Source of the DNA: Kitasatospora setae KM-6054 | GTDB taxonomy: Bacteria; Actinomycetota; Actinomycetes; Streptomycetales; Streptomycetaceae | Direction: 5' to 3' | NCBI RefSeq assembly: GCF_000269985.1 | Contig: NC_016109.1 | Span: forward strand, 6,971,001 to 7,035,000 | Length of the DNA stretch: 64,000 nt | Shown: piece after piece, positions 16,966 to 25,300 of the stretch | How positions within the stretch are numbered: the stretch's first letter is position 1 | Layout: each line of letters begins with the position of its first letter | Made by a program: the position numbers and the translations under genes | Notes under the pieces: generated by a model | What the model was told of the DNA's origin: nothing | What the model saw: the letters and a program-made list of their open reading frames with translations, nothing else | Database searches by the model: none

Positions 16966-18186
16966 ATGCCCGCCACCTCCGTCCTCGGCCCCCCGCCCGT
17001 CGCCCCCTCCCGCGCGGCCCGCCGCCACCGCCGCTCCCTGCAACTGTGCTTCGCGATCCCCGGCCTGGCGCTCGCCACCTGGGTGACCCGCACCCCCGAC
17101 GTCCGGGACGGGCTCGGCGCCTCCACCGCCGGGATGGGGCTGGTGCTCTCCGGCATGGCCGTCGGCTCGATGCTCGGCATCCTGGTCGCCGGCGCGCTGG
17201 TGGCCCGGTTCGCCACCCGGCCGGTGGTCGCCACCGGGATGCTCCTGGTGCTGGCCAGCGTCACGGTGACCGGGCTCGGCACCGCGACGGCCTCCGCGCC
17301 GCTGGTCACCGCCGGACTGTTCCTGATCGGCGCCGGCATGGGCCTGTCCGAGGTCGCCAGCAACGTCGACGGCGCCCTGGTGGAACGCGAGTACGGCCGC
17401 CCCGTGCTGCCCGCCCTGCACGGCTGCTACAGCCTCGGCACGGTCCTCGGCGCCGTCCTCGGCGTGGCCGGCGCCGCCGCGGGCCTCCCCGTCCCCTGGC
17501 ACCTGGCGGCCGTCCTGCTGCTGGTCACCGGACTGTTCGCCGCCGCGCTCCCCGGCCTGCGCCCCGGCCTGGGCCGGCCAGGCCCCGACCCGGACGGGCC
17601 GCGGACGGACGGCGGCCGCGAGCGCCGGCTGTACCTCGACCCGCGACTGCTGATGATCGGCGGCGTGGTGTTCGCGACGACGCTCGCCGAGGGCGCCGCC
17701 ACCGACTGGCTGCCGCTGCTCATGGTCGACGGCCACGACATGCCCGCCGGCCTCGGCTCCTCGGTGTACGCCGGGTTCGCCGCCACCATGGCGCTCGGCC
17801 GGTTCGCCGGCGGCCCGGTGGTCGCCCGCCTCGGCCGGCCCGCCGTGCTCGGCGGCGGCGCGCTGCTCACCGCCGCGGGCATCGCCCTGGTCTCCCTCGT
17901 CGACTCCCCGGCCGCCGCCGGGAGCGCCGTCCTGCTCTGGGGCCTGGGTACCGCGCTCGGCTTCCCGCTCGCGCTCTCCGCCGCCGGCGACTCCGGCCCG
18001 GACACCACCGGCCGGATCGCGCTCACCTCCCGGATCGGCTACGCCGCCCTGCTCTCCGGCCCGCCCCTGCTCGGCCTGCTCGGCGAACACCTCGGCCTGC
18101 GCGCCGCGATGCTCCCCGTCCTGCTGCTCGCCCTCGCCGCCGCCGCGCTCTCCCCGGCCACCGGTACCCGCCGCGGGCGCCGGTGA
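16966..18186 (+). CDS. MFS transporter
   Basis: A 406-residue major facilitator superfamily protein with about twelve membrane helices, of the FucP/YbjJ-like drug or sugar transporter branch. Helix-rich blocks include MGLVLSGMAVGSMLGILVAGAL, LLVLASVTVTGLGTATA and the family-typical GAGMGLSEVASNVDGALVEREYGRPVLPALHGCYSLG in the middle of the N-half. A hydrophilic loop (GRPGPDPDGPRTDGGRERR) separates the two six-helix halves. The ATG at 16966 is chosen because the upstream 20 codons (from 16906) are Arg/Pro-rich and lack a ribosome site. The gene is transcribed alone. Substrate unknown. Confidence 0.85.
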   Translation: MPATSVLGPPPVAPSRAARRHRRSLQLCFAIPGLALATWVTRTPDVRDGLGASTAGMGLVLSGMAVGSMLGILVAGALVARFATRPVVATGMLLVLASVTVTGLGTATASAPLVTAGLFLIGAGMGLSEVASNVDGALVEREYGRPVLPALHGCYSLGTVLGAVLGVAGAAAGLPVPWHLAAVLLLVTGLFAAALPGLRPGLGRPGPDPDGPRTDGGRERRLYLDPRLLMIGGVVFATTLAEGAATDWLPLLMVDGHDMPAGLGSSVYAGFAATMALGRFAGGPVVARLGRPAVLGGGALLTAAGIALVSLVDSPAAAGSAVLLWGLGTALGFPLALSAAGDSGPDTTGRIALTSRIGYAALLSGPPLLGLLGEHLGLRAAMLPVLLLALAAAALSPATGTRRGRR

Positions 18187-18316
18187 CCTCGCACCGGAAA
18201 ACCGGAACGTGCCGCATTTCATCTCCTCTGGCCCGATTTCTCCGGGCCCCCTCCGGATATTCCGCGGAAATCCCACTCGTTCGACGGAATTGACGGCCCG
18301 TCGGCCCCGGCGGGAC

Positions 18317-18338
18317 TGTCAGTGGCGGGCCGTAGTGT
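18317..18338 (+). promoter_or_regulatory. RecA-independent DNA-damage promoter motif (PafBC type)
   Basis: TGTCAGTGGC (18317-18326), six bases, then TAGTGT (18333-18338) matches the actinobacterial RecA-NDp motif (TGTCAGTGGC-N6-TANNNT) recognised with the WYL activator PafBC. It lies 65 bases before the VWA gene ATG. Confidence 0.7.
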
Positions 18339-18403
18339 GGGAACAACGCTGGAGGGGGCGCCGGGAATGGCGTCGCGAGGGGCGTTGGAAAAGGGGCGCA
18401 ATC

Positions 18404-19507
18404 ATGTCCGCGAACATCTCCGCGAACCGCATCCACCACAAGGTCAACCACGTTTCGCTGGTGGTCGACAAATCCGGTTCGATGCAGCGCCACGAGGCGC
18501 AGCTGATCCGGGTGGTGGACGAATTCGTGAAGGGCCTCCAGGAGGAGTCCGACCGCCTCGGCCACGAGACCCGGATCAGCCTCTACGCCTTCGACCACGA
18601 GGTGCACAACCTGGTGTGGGACATGGACGTCAAGCACCTGCCGTCGCTCAAGGGCCTCTACGCGGTGGAGAACGGCGCGACGGCGCTGATCGAGGCGGCG
18701 GTGAAGTCCGTCGACGACCTGAAGCACGTCTGGGAGGGCTACGGCGAGCACTCCTTCCTCCAGGTCGTCGTCACCGACGGCGAGGAGAACGCCTCCGGCT
18801 GCTCCGAGCACGGCCGGATGCACGCCCGGATGAAGAAGGCCGAGGGCAAGGCCGTCCTGCACGGCTGGATGGACCGGATCCGCCGCGAGCTGGCCGACCT
18901 CCCCGAGCACTGGACCTCGGCGATCCTGGTCCCCAACTCGCTGGCCAAGCGCACCGCCCAGGAGTACGGCTTCCCGGCCGGCAACATCGCGATCTGGGAC
19001 GCCGACTCCAGCGGCGGCGTCGAGGAGGCGATCGACACCGTCAAGACCGCCGCCACCAGCTTCCTGCGCGGCCGCGAGAAGGGCGTGCGCGGCACGCGGA
19101 CGCTGTTCACCACCGGCCAGGACCTCAGCGCCGACGCGGTCGAGGCCAGCCTGGAGGCGCTGGCCGCCGACTCCTACGCCCTCGTCCCGGTCGACCGGCA
19201 GGCCGCCCTGCGGGAGTTCGTCACCGGCTCCGGCCACCCGTACAAGACCGGCTGCTCGTACTACGAGCTGACCAAGCGGGAGAGGATCCAGGCCACCAAG
19301 CGGCTCGCCGTCGCCGAGAAGGACCCGGTCACCGGCGAGCTGACCGGCCGGGTGTTCTCCGGCCCGGCCGCCCGCGACCTGCTCGGCCTGCCGGCCGCGG
19401 AGGCCGCGGTCAAGCCGGGCGACAACCCGGCCTACACCGTCTTCGTCCAGTCGACCTCGGTCAACCGCAAGCTGCTGCCCGGCACCCGGCTGCTCGTCAT
19501 GCTGTAG
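18404..19507 (+). CDS. VWA-domain protein behind a DNA-damage promoter
   Basis: A 367-residue cytoplasmic protein with a von Willebrand factor A domain. The metal-dependent adhesion site DxSxS is intact (D22, S24, S26 in VVDKSGSMQ), followed by a Rossmann-like fold with LQVVVTDGEENASG. The C-terminal third (from about 230) is unrelated to VWA and may be a partner-binding region: GCSYYELTKRERIQ, KRLAVAEKDPVTGELTGRVFSGPAARDLLGLP. There is no signal peptide or membrane helix. VWA domains usually mediate metal-dependent protein contacts; no MoxR ATPase is adjacent. The upstream RecA-NDp motif implies induction by DNA damage. The ATG follows an AAAAGGGG ribosome site, and a strong hairpin ends the transcript. 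Confidence 0.85.
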   Translation: MSANISANRIHHKVNHVSLVVDKSGSMQRHEAQLIRVVDEFVKGLQEESDRLGHETRISLYAFDHEVHNLVWDMDVKHLPSLKGLYAVENGATALIEAAVKSVDDLKHVWEGYGEHSFLQVVVTDGEENASGCSEHGRMHARMKKAEGKAVLHGWMDRIRRELADLPEHWTSAILVPNSLAKRTAQEYGFPAGNIAIWDADSSGGVEEAIDTVKTAATSFLRGREKGVRGTRTLFTTGQDLSADAVEASLEALAADSYALVPVDRQAALREFVTGSGHPYKTGCSYYELTKRERIQATKRLAVAEKDPVTGELTGRVFSGPAARDLLGLPAAEAAVKPGDNPAYTVFVQSTSVNRKLLPGTRLLVML

Positions 19508-19520
19508 CCGTTGATCGCCG

Positions 19521-19552
19521 ACGGCCCCGGAGCGAGCGCGCTCCGGGGCCGT
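19521..19552. terminator. 14-bp hairpin between converging genes
   Basis: ACGGCCCCGGAGCG (19521-19534), loop AGCG, and the exact complement (19539-19552). Lies between the VWA gene and the converging YbjQ-like gene. Confidence 0.8.
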
Positions 19553-19572
19553 CCGGGTCGGCGGCGGTCCGG

Positions 19573-19944
19573 TCAGCCGATCGGTTCGATGACGGCGGCC
19601 GTGCCGTACGCGCAGACCTCGGTGCCGACGTCCGCCGCCTCGGTGACGTCGAAGCGCATCATCAGCACCGCGTTGCCGCCCCGGGCCTTCGTCTGCTCGA
19701 CCAGGCGCTCCATCGCCTGGTTGCGGGTCTCGACGAGCGTCTTCGTCAGTCCCTTCAGCTCGCCGCCCATCAGGGACTTCAGGCCCGCGCCGATCTGCGA
19801 ACCGATGTGCCGCGAGCGCACCGTCAGTCCGAACACCTCGCCGATCACCCGGACCACCCGGTGCCCCGGCACGTCGTTCGTGGTCACCACCAGCACACCG
19901 CCGGCCGGGTCCTGCCCGCCGCCGAAATCGTTCAGTTCGCTCAT
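19573..19944 (-). CDS. YbjQ/UPF0145 family protein
   Basis: A 123-residue protein of the YbjQ (DUF74) family. Diagnostic segments are LVVTTNDVPGHRVVRVIGEVFGLTVRSRHIGSQIGAGLKSLMGGELKGLTKTLVETRNQAMERL (the family VxGxVxG-to-GGE block) and the last strand GNAVLMMRFDVTEAADVGTEVCAYGTAVVI-like end. Members form pentameric rings and are called heavy-metal-binding or stress-related, but no biochemical role is settled. The C-terminus here (VIEPIG) is normal. The gene is monocistronic on the minus strand, converging on the VWA gene. Confidence 0.88.
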   Translation of the reverse strand: MSELNDFGGGQDPAGGVLVVTTNDVPGHRVVRVIGEVFGLTVRSRHIGSQIGAGLKSLMGGELKGLTKTLVETRNQAMERLVEQTKARGGNAVLMMRFDVTEAADVGTEVCAYGTAAVIEPIG

Positions 19945-20087
19945 GCCCCCAGCCTCCCCTCCGACCCGGCCCGTCGGCTACCCCGGCGCGCCGGGCGGAG
20001 CCGTTCCGCGCCCGCGCGCCACCGCCGCCACCCACCGGATCACGAGAGCTGATGGACACCGGGCACCGGGTTTGTCAACCTTGTCGC

Positions 20088-21002
20088 ATGGGCGAGCGAA
20101 ACGATCAGCCACAGGGGCCGCACGCGGCGGAGGAATCCGGCGCACAGGAGATCGAGGCCACGGTGGTACTGGGCCTGCGGATCACCGACTGGCCCGCCTT
20201 GCGGGCCGCCGCGAGGACCGCCGTCGAGGAACTCGACTTCGCCGGGATCGACCCGGAGGGCCAACGCGCCCAACTCCTCCGCGAAGTCGCCGAGGACCCC
20301 AACGCCGCCCTCGGCGCGCTGCTCCACCCCGACCGCCTGGTCGCGGCGCTGCCCGGCATCGAAGCGCTCGGCGGCACCCTGGAGATCAGCGTCACCGACG
20401 ACTTCGCCCCCGACTTCGCCGAGCTCTTCCCGCTCGACGACGGCGACACCGGCGACTGGACCCTCACCCCGCGCACCGCCTGCCTCCTGCACACCCAGCT
20501 GATCAGCCTCTCCGACGCCGGCTACGAGGACCTCGACGACCACGGCGACGACCCCGTCACCGTCGCCGACGAGGGCGACTGGACCGTCTTCGGCCGGCTC
20601 CAGCAGCGCACCTGGAACCTCCACCGCGGCTGGCGGCGCGCCTTCGCCCGCGCCTTCGACGACCTCGCCGACGACCTCGCCCTCGGCGAGTGGCCGCTGC
20701 CCCGCTGTCCCGCCGAGGACGTCGCGCTGCGCCTCGCGCTGGCCGACGCCCGCACCCTGCTCGGCGCCCAGCCCGAATCCGTCGCCGACATGATGGGCGA
20801 CCTGCCCGCCGACCTGTACGACTACGACTGGGACGGCTGCGCCGACGAACTGTTCGGCGTCTACGGCCCCGACGAGGAGGACAGCGACCTCGACGCGGGC
20901 CAGCGGATCGACCGGCTGCTCGCCGCCACCCACCCCGAGGGCTGGTTCCTCGGCTACGAGGACGCCGAGGAACGCGACCCCGGCCGGGGCTACCGCCGCT
21001 GA
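20088..21002 (+). CDS. Acidic hypothetical protein
   Basis: A 304-residue protein that I do not recognise. It is soluble, very acidic (many Asp and Glu, for example DYDYDWDGCADELFGVYGPDEEDSDLD) and has no signal peptide, membrane helix or obvious catalytic motif. The middle has aromatic segments such as TWNLHRGWRRAFARAFDDLADDLALGEWPLP. The ATG at 20088 is used; an in-frame ATG at 20052 would add 12 residues including two Cys, and neither has a strong ribosome site. It ends 17 bases before the Pth2-like gene and is probably co-transcribed with it. Function unknown. Confidence 0.75.
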   Translation: MGERNDQPQGPHAAEESGAQEIEATVVLGLRITDWPALRAAARTAVEELDFAGIDPEGQRAQLLREVAEDPNAALGALLHPDRLVAALPGIEALGGTLEISVTDDFAPDFAELFPLDDGDTGDWTLTPRTACLLHTQLISLSDAGYEDLDDHGDDPVTVADEGDWTVFGRLQQRTWNLHRGWRRAFARAFDDLADDLALGEWPLPRCPAEDVALRLALADARTLLGAQPESVADMMGDLPADLYDYDWDGCADELFGVYGPDEEDSDLDAGQRIDRLLAATHPEGWFLGYEDAEERDPGRGYRR

Positions 21003-21019
21003 ACTGGCATCCTGGACGG

Positions 21020-21805
21020 GTGAGCTCACCCTTCGACCTGCCCGCCGCCGCTGCCGCCTCCGACGCGCCCGCGCCCGCTACCGCCTCCGACGCGCCCGCG
21101 CCCGCGCCCGCCGTGGGCGGGGCCGCCGAGGACCGCGACACCCGCCCGCAGTACGTGCTGCCGCTGGTGGTCCGGCTGGAACGGGCCGACCCGCCCGCCC
21201 GCACCGACGCGCTGGAGACCTCCGCCCGCGCCGTCCTCACCCTGCTCGCCGACCCCCGGACCACCGACCCGGACGGCGAGTGGACCGAGCGGGTCGCCGC
21301 CTGGGAGGACGCCCGGATCCGCAAGGTGGTCCGGCGCGCCCGCGGCGGCGAGTGGCGCAAGGCGGGCGAACTCCCCGGCATCACCGTCACCGGCCCCGGC
21401 GGCGCCGAGGTCCGGGTCTTCCCGCCGATCCCGCTGGACGGCTGGCCCAAGGAACTCGCCAAGCTCCAGGTCTCCGGCACCGACCTCGACGACCCCGAGC
21501 CCCCCGCCCCCGTTCCCGACGGCGTCCCCGTCCTCTGGCTCAACCCCACCCTCGAGATGAGCGCCGGCAAGACCATGGCCCAGACCGGCCACGCCGCCCA
21601 GCTCGCCTGGTGGGCCCTCGACGACGCCCACCGCGGGAAGTGGGCCGCCGACGGCTTCCCCCTCGCCGTCCGCACCGCCCCCACCGCCGCCTGGCCCGCC
21701 CTCACCGACGGCCGCCTCCCGGTCGTCCGCGACGCCGGATTCACCGAGATCGCCCCCGGCAGCGCCACCGTCGTCGCCGACCACCCGGCCCTGCACGCCC
21801 GCTGA
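21020..21805 (+). CDS. Peptidyl-tRNA hydrolase type 2 (Pth2-like) protein
   Basis: A 261-residue protein whose C-terminal half has the Pth2 signature: MSAGKTMAQTGHAAQLAWW at residues 180-198, with the conserved Lys (184), Gln (188) and His (191) of the family GKxxAQxxHAA motif. Pth2 enzymes cleave stalled peptidyl-tRNA. The N-terminal 30 residues are an Ala/Pro/Ser repeat (SDAPAPATASDAPAPAPA), and residues 40-170 form an added region not found in archaeal Pth2; ending near VADHPALHAR it retains the last strand. The GTG start lies 17 bases after the upstream gene. Streptomycetes normally also have a bacterial Pth, so this may be a secondary or specialised enzyme. Confidence 0.8.
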   Translation: MSSPFDLPAAAAASDAPAPATASDAPAPAPAVGGAAEDRDTRPQYVLPLVVRLERADPPARTDALETSARAVLTLLADPRTTDPDGEWTERVAAWEDARIRKVVRRARGGEWRKAGELPGITVTGPGGAEVRVFPPIPLDGWPKELAKLQVSGTDLDDPEPPAPVPDGVPVLWLNPTLEMSAGKTMAQTGHAAQLAWWALDDAHRGKWAADGFPLAVRTAPTAAWPALTDGRLPVVRDAGFTEIAPGSATVVADHPALHAR

Positions 21806-21943
21806 CGCGCGACGCGGACGGAGCAGGGGAACGGCCCGGACGGATCCCCTCTCGCCGGTTCGTCCGTTTCTCCGTGCCGCCGCCCCGGCGCGAGTAGCTT
21901 GTCGGTGTGGTCGCCGAGGGGCGGCGACAGGGGGAGGAATCCG

Positions 21944-22306
21944 ATGGGGCAGCAGTTGGCGCGGGTACCGCTGGACGGCGGGGGATCGATCCTGGTCGAA
22001 GCCGTGGACGGTGCGGTCGGGCCCCTGAAGGCCAGCCGGATGGGCGACGCGATCCGTGAGCTGCCGGTGGGGCTGGGCGCGGCCCTGGAGCCTGTCACCG
22101 ATCTGGCCCGCACGGTGCTGGCGCGGCTGCGCGACGCGGGACCGGCGGAGCTGGAGGTCGAGTTCGGGGTCGATCTCGCCACGGAGGCCGGGGTGGTGAT
22201 CACCAAGACGGCCGCCAACTGCCACCTGACCGTGAAGCTGACCTGGCGCAAGGAAGAGGCCGAGAGCGCCCCCGCCCAGGCGCCGGACAGCGCGGGGACG
22301 GACTGA
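21944..22306 (+). CDS. Trypco1-type protein (trypsin-co-occurring domain), module 1
   Basis: A 120-residue cytoplasmic protein with the short beta-rich fold seen next to trypsin-like proteases in multicellular bacteria (Trypco1; CU044_2847-like). Characteristic parts: an N-terminal strand LARVPLDGGGSILVEAV, a central helix LEPVTDLARTVLARLRDAG, and the hallmark LEVEFGVDLATEAGVVITKTAANCHLTVKLTWR. The second Trypco1 protein (26795) shares the EFGVDLA...LTVTLTWR core. A GGGGGAGG ribosome site precedes the ATG; TAGCTT at 21895-21900 may be the -10 box. It ends four bases before the protease-NTPase-WD40 gene, so the two are one operon. The family is proposed to regulate or bind the partner protease; that is comparative inference, not shown here. 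Confidence 0.82.
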   Translation: MGQQLARVPLDGGGSILVEAVDGAVGPLKASRMGDAIRELPVGLGAALEPVTDLARTVLARLRDAGPAELEVEFGVDLATEAGVVITKTAANCHLTVKLTWRKEEAESAPAQAPDSAGTD

Positions 22307-22310
22307 TCCC

Positions 22311-25300
22311 GTGGACGCCGTGCCCGGGGCCGGCAGGCCCGACGCGCTGGCAGCCGCGGTGGCCCAGATCTGCGGCGCCAACGGGGAGGTCCTGGGTACG
22401 GGCTTCCTGGTCGCCGACAACCTGCTGGTCAGCTGCGCGCACGTGCTGGCCGCGGGCGGCTACCGCCCCGGGCACGTCGTGCGGGTGTGCTTCCCGCGGC
22501 TGCCCGGCGCCCCGGAGCCGACGGGCCGGGTGTTGACGGAGGGGTGGCGCGACCCGCAGGAGCAGGACACCGCCCTGGTCCTGCTGGACGGCGTGCCGAC
22601 GGGCACGGCCCCGCTCCGGCTGGGATCGGCCGCGGGCTGCCGCGGGCATCGGGTCCGCTCGCTCGGCTTCCCCACCCAGGCCCCGCCGGGCGGCCACTTC
22701 GGCTCCGGCGCGGTACTCGGACTGCTGCCCGCCGCCGACCGGGTCGGCGACCTGCTGCAACTGACCGGCGCCAACGACCTGACCACCGGGTTCAGTGGCG
22801 GACCCGTCCTCGACGAGACGACCGGCCTGGTGGTCGGCATGGTCACCGCGATCACGTCGCCTGACGGCAACGACCGGGGCCAGGGCATCGCCTACGCCAC
22901 GCCAACCGAGGTGCTGCGGGAGGCCTGGCCCGCGCTCAGGGTGAGCGACGTGTCGCCGTACCGGGGGCTCGAGCCGTTCGCCGCCGAGCACGCCCGCTGG
23001 TTCCGCGGCCGCGAGGAGGCGGTGCGCCAGGCCATGGAGGCGCTGGGCGGCGGACAGCGAGTGCTGCTGCTGCTCGGGCCCTCGGGAGCGGGGAAGTCCT
23101 CCCTGGTCCAGGCCGGGGTGTTGCCCGAGCTGGCTGCCGGGCGGCTGCCGGGCAGCGACCGCTGGCGCCAGGTGCTGGTGCGCCCCGGCCCCGACCTGCG
23201 GGCCGCCCTCGGACCGGCCGGACCGCTCGCGGGAGGTGATGCGCCCCCGGTCGGCGGCCCGGGAGCCGGGCCGGCCCGGGAGCGTGTGGTCCTGGTCGTC
23301 GACCAGTTCGAGGAACTCCTCGCCCCCGCCGAGGAACCCCTCGCACCCACTGGCGAGCCCCGGGTGGAGGACCTCGGAGCACTCACCGCGCTCGCCCGCG
23401 CGATCCTTTCCACTGCGGCCGGGGCGTCGGCCGCCGCGGGCTCCGCCGCCGCCGACGCCGTCCTCGTGCTCGTCATGCGCGACGACTTCTACCCCCAGCT
23501 GTCCGTCCTGGCCCCCGAGCTGCTACAGGCCCTGCTGGGTGCGCGTGGCGTGCTCAACGTGCCTGCCACGCTGACCAGTACGGAACTGGCCGCGATCGTC
23601 ACGGCGCCCGCCGCCGACCTGCGGGTCGACTTCGAGGAAGGGCTGGCCCAGCGGATCGTCTCCGACGTCCTGTCCCTCCCCTCCCGCGGCGCCGCCCGCT
23701 TCGAGGCCCCGGTCACCGTGCTGCCGCTGCTGGAAGTCGCGCTCAGCCGGCTGTGGGAGAGCCGCCTCCGCCACGGCGGTCTCCTCACCCATGAGGCCTA
23801 CCTCGGCATCGGCACCGTGACCGGAGCCCTGGCCAGCTGGTGCGACGCCGCCCTGCGCGAACTCGACGGACAGCAGGTGCTCGTTGCCCGACAGGTCCTC
23901 ACCGCCCTGGTCCGCCCCGCCAACCAGGCCCTGAACACCCCGGCGGCACGCCAGCAGCTCCGACTCGACGAACTGCGCCAACTCGCCGCCGCCGACGGCA
24001 CGCCCCGGGCGTGGCAGGCCGTCGACGAAGTCCTGGCCGTGCTCTCCCGGCACCGCGTCATCACGACCGACCGGGTGCACGCGTCGCCGGGGTCGGCCGA
24101 CGCGGCGACCGGGACACCGATGGCCGAACTGATCCACGACGCCCTCATCCGCGAGTGGCCCACCCTGCGCCTCTGGATGGAGCCGGTCGCCCGGTACCAG
24201 GAATGGCTCGACCGGGCCCGCATCCAGTACGCCCGCTGGCAGGAGCACCGCAACCCCCAGGACCTGCCCGCGGGAACGTTCCTGGCCGAGGGCGCGGACC
24301 TGGCGCGCCGGCACCCGATGCCCGCCGAGCTCGCGGCGTTCCTGGACGCGGGCCGGCGCCACCAGCAAGCCGCGGTCCGGCGCAGCAGGCGCCTCAACGC
24401 GATCCTGGCGACCTTCCTCGTCCTCGCCCTGCTCGCCTCCGGACTGGCGTTCTGGCAGCGGCAGACGGCCGTCACCGCCCAGCGGGAAGCCGTCGCCGCC
24501 CAGGGGACCGCCCAGTCCCGGCAGCACACTGCCCAGTCCCGGCAGCTCGCCGTCGAGTCCGGCTCGCTCCTCGCCACCGACCCGGACCTCGCCTCGCTGC
24601 TGGCCGTCGCCGCCTACCGCACCGACCCGACCTCGGAGGCCGCCCGGGCCCTCAGCGCCGCCGCCGCCCTGCCGCTGCGCCGGCGGCTCGGCCACAAGAA
24701 CGGCGTCGACGCGGTGGCGTTCAGTCCCGACGGACGGACCCTCGCCGCCGCCGACTGGGACCACGCGGTGCGGTTGCGCGACATGGCCACCGGCCGGACC
24801 ACCGGCACCCTCACCGACCGCTCCGGCCCCGTGTTCTCGGTGGCGTTCAGCCCCGACGGGCGCACCCTCGCCACCGGCGGCGAAGGCGCGGCGCTGCTGT
24901 GGGACGTGGCCACCGGCCGGACCACGGCGACCCTCGCCGGCTTCACCGGCGCCGTGTTCTCGCTGGCGTTCAGCCCGGACGGGCGGACCCTCGCCACCGG
25001 CGGCTGGGACCGGACCGTGCGGTTGTGGGACCCGGCCACCGGCCGGACCACCGCGACCCTCACCGGCCACACCGCCAACGTCGCCTCGCTGGCGTTCAGC
25101 CCGGACGGGAGCACCCTCGCCACCGCCAGCGAGGACGGCACGGCGCGGTTGTGGGACGTGGCCACCGGCCGGACCACCGCGACCTTCACCAACAGCTCCG
25201 GCCCCGTGGGCGCGGTGGCGTTCAGCCCGGACGGGCGGACCCTCGCCACCGGCGGCGGCGAGGGCGCGGCGCTGCTGTGGGAGGTGGCCACCGGCCGGAC

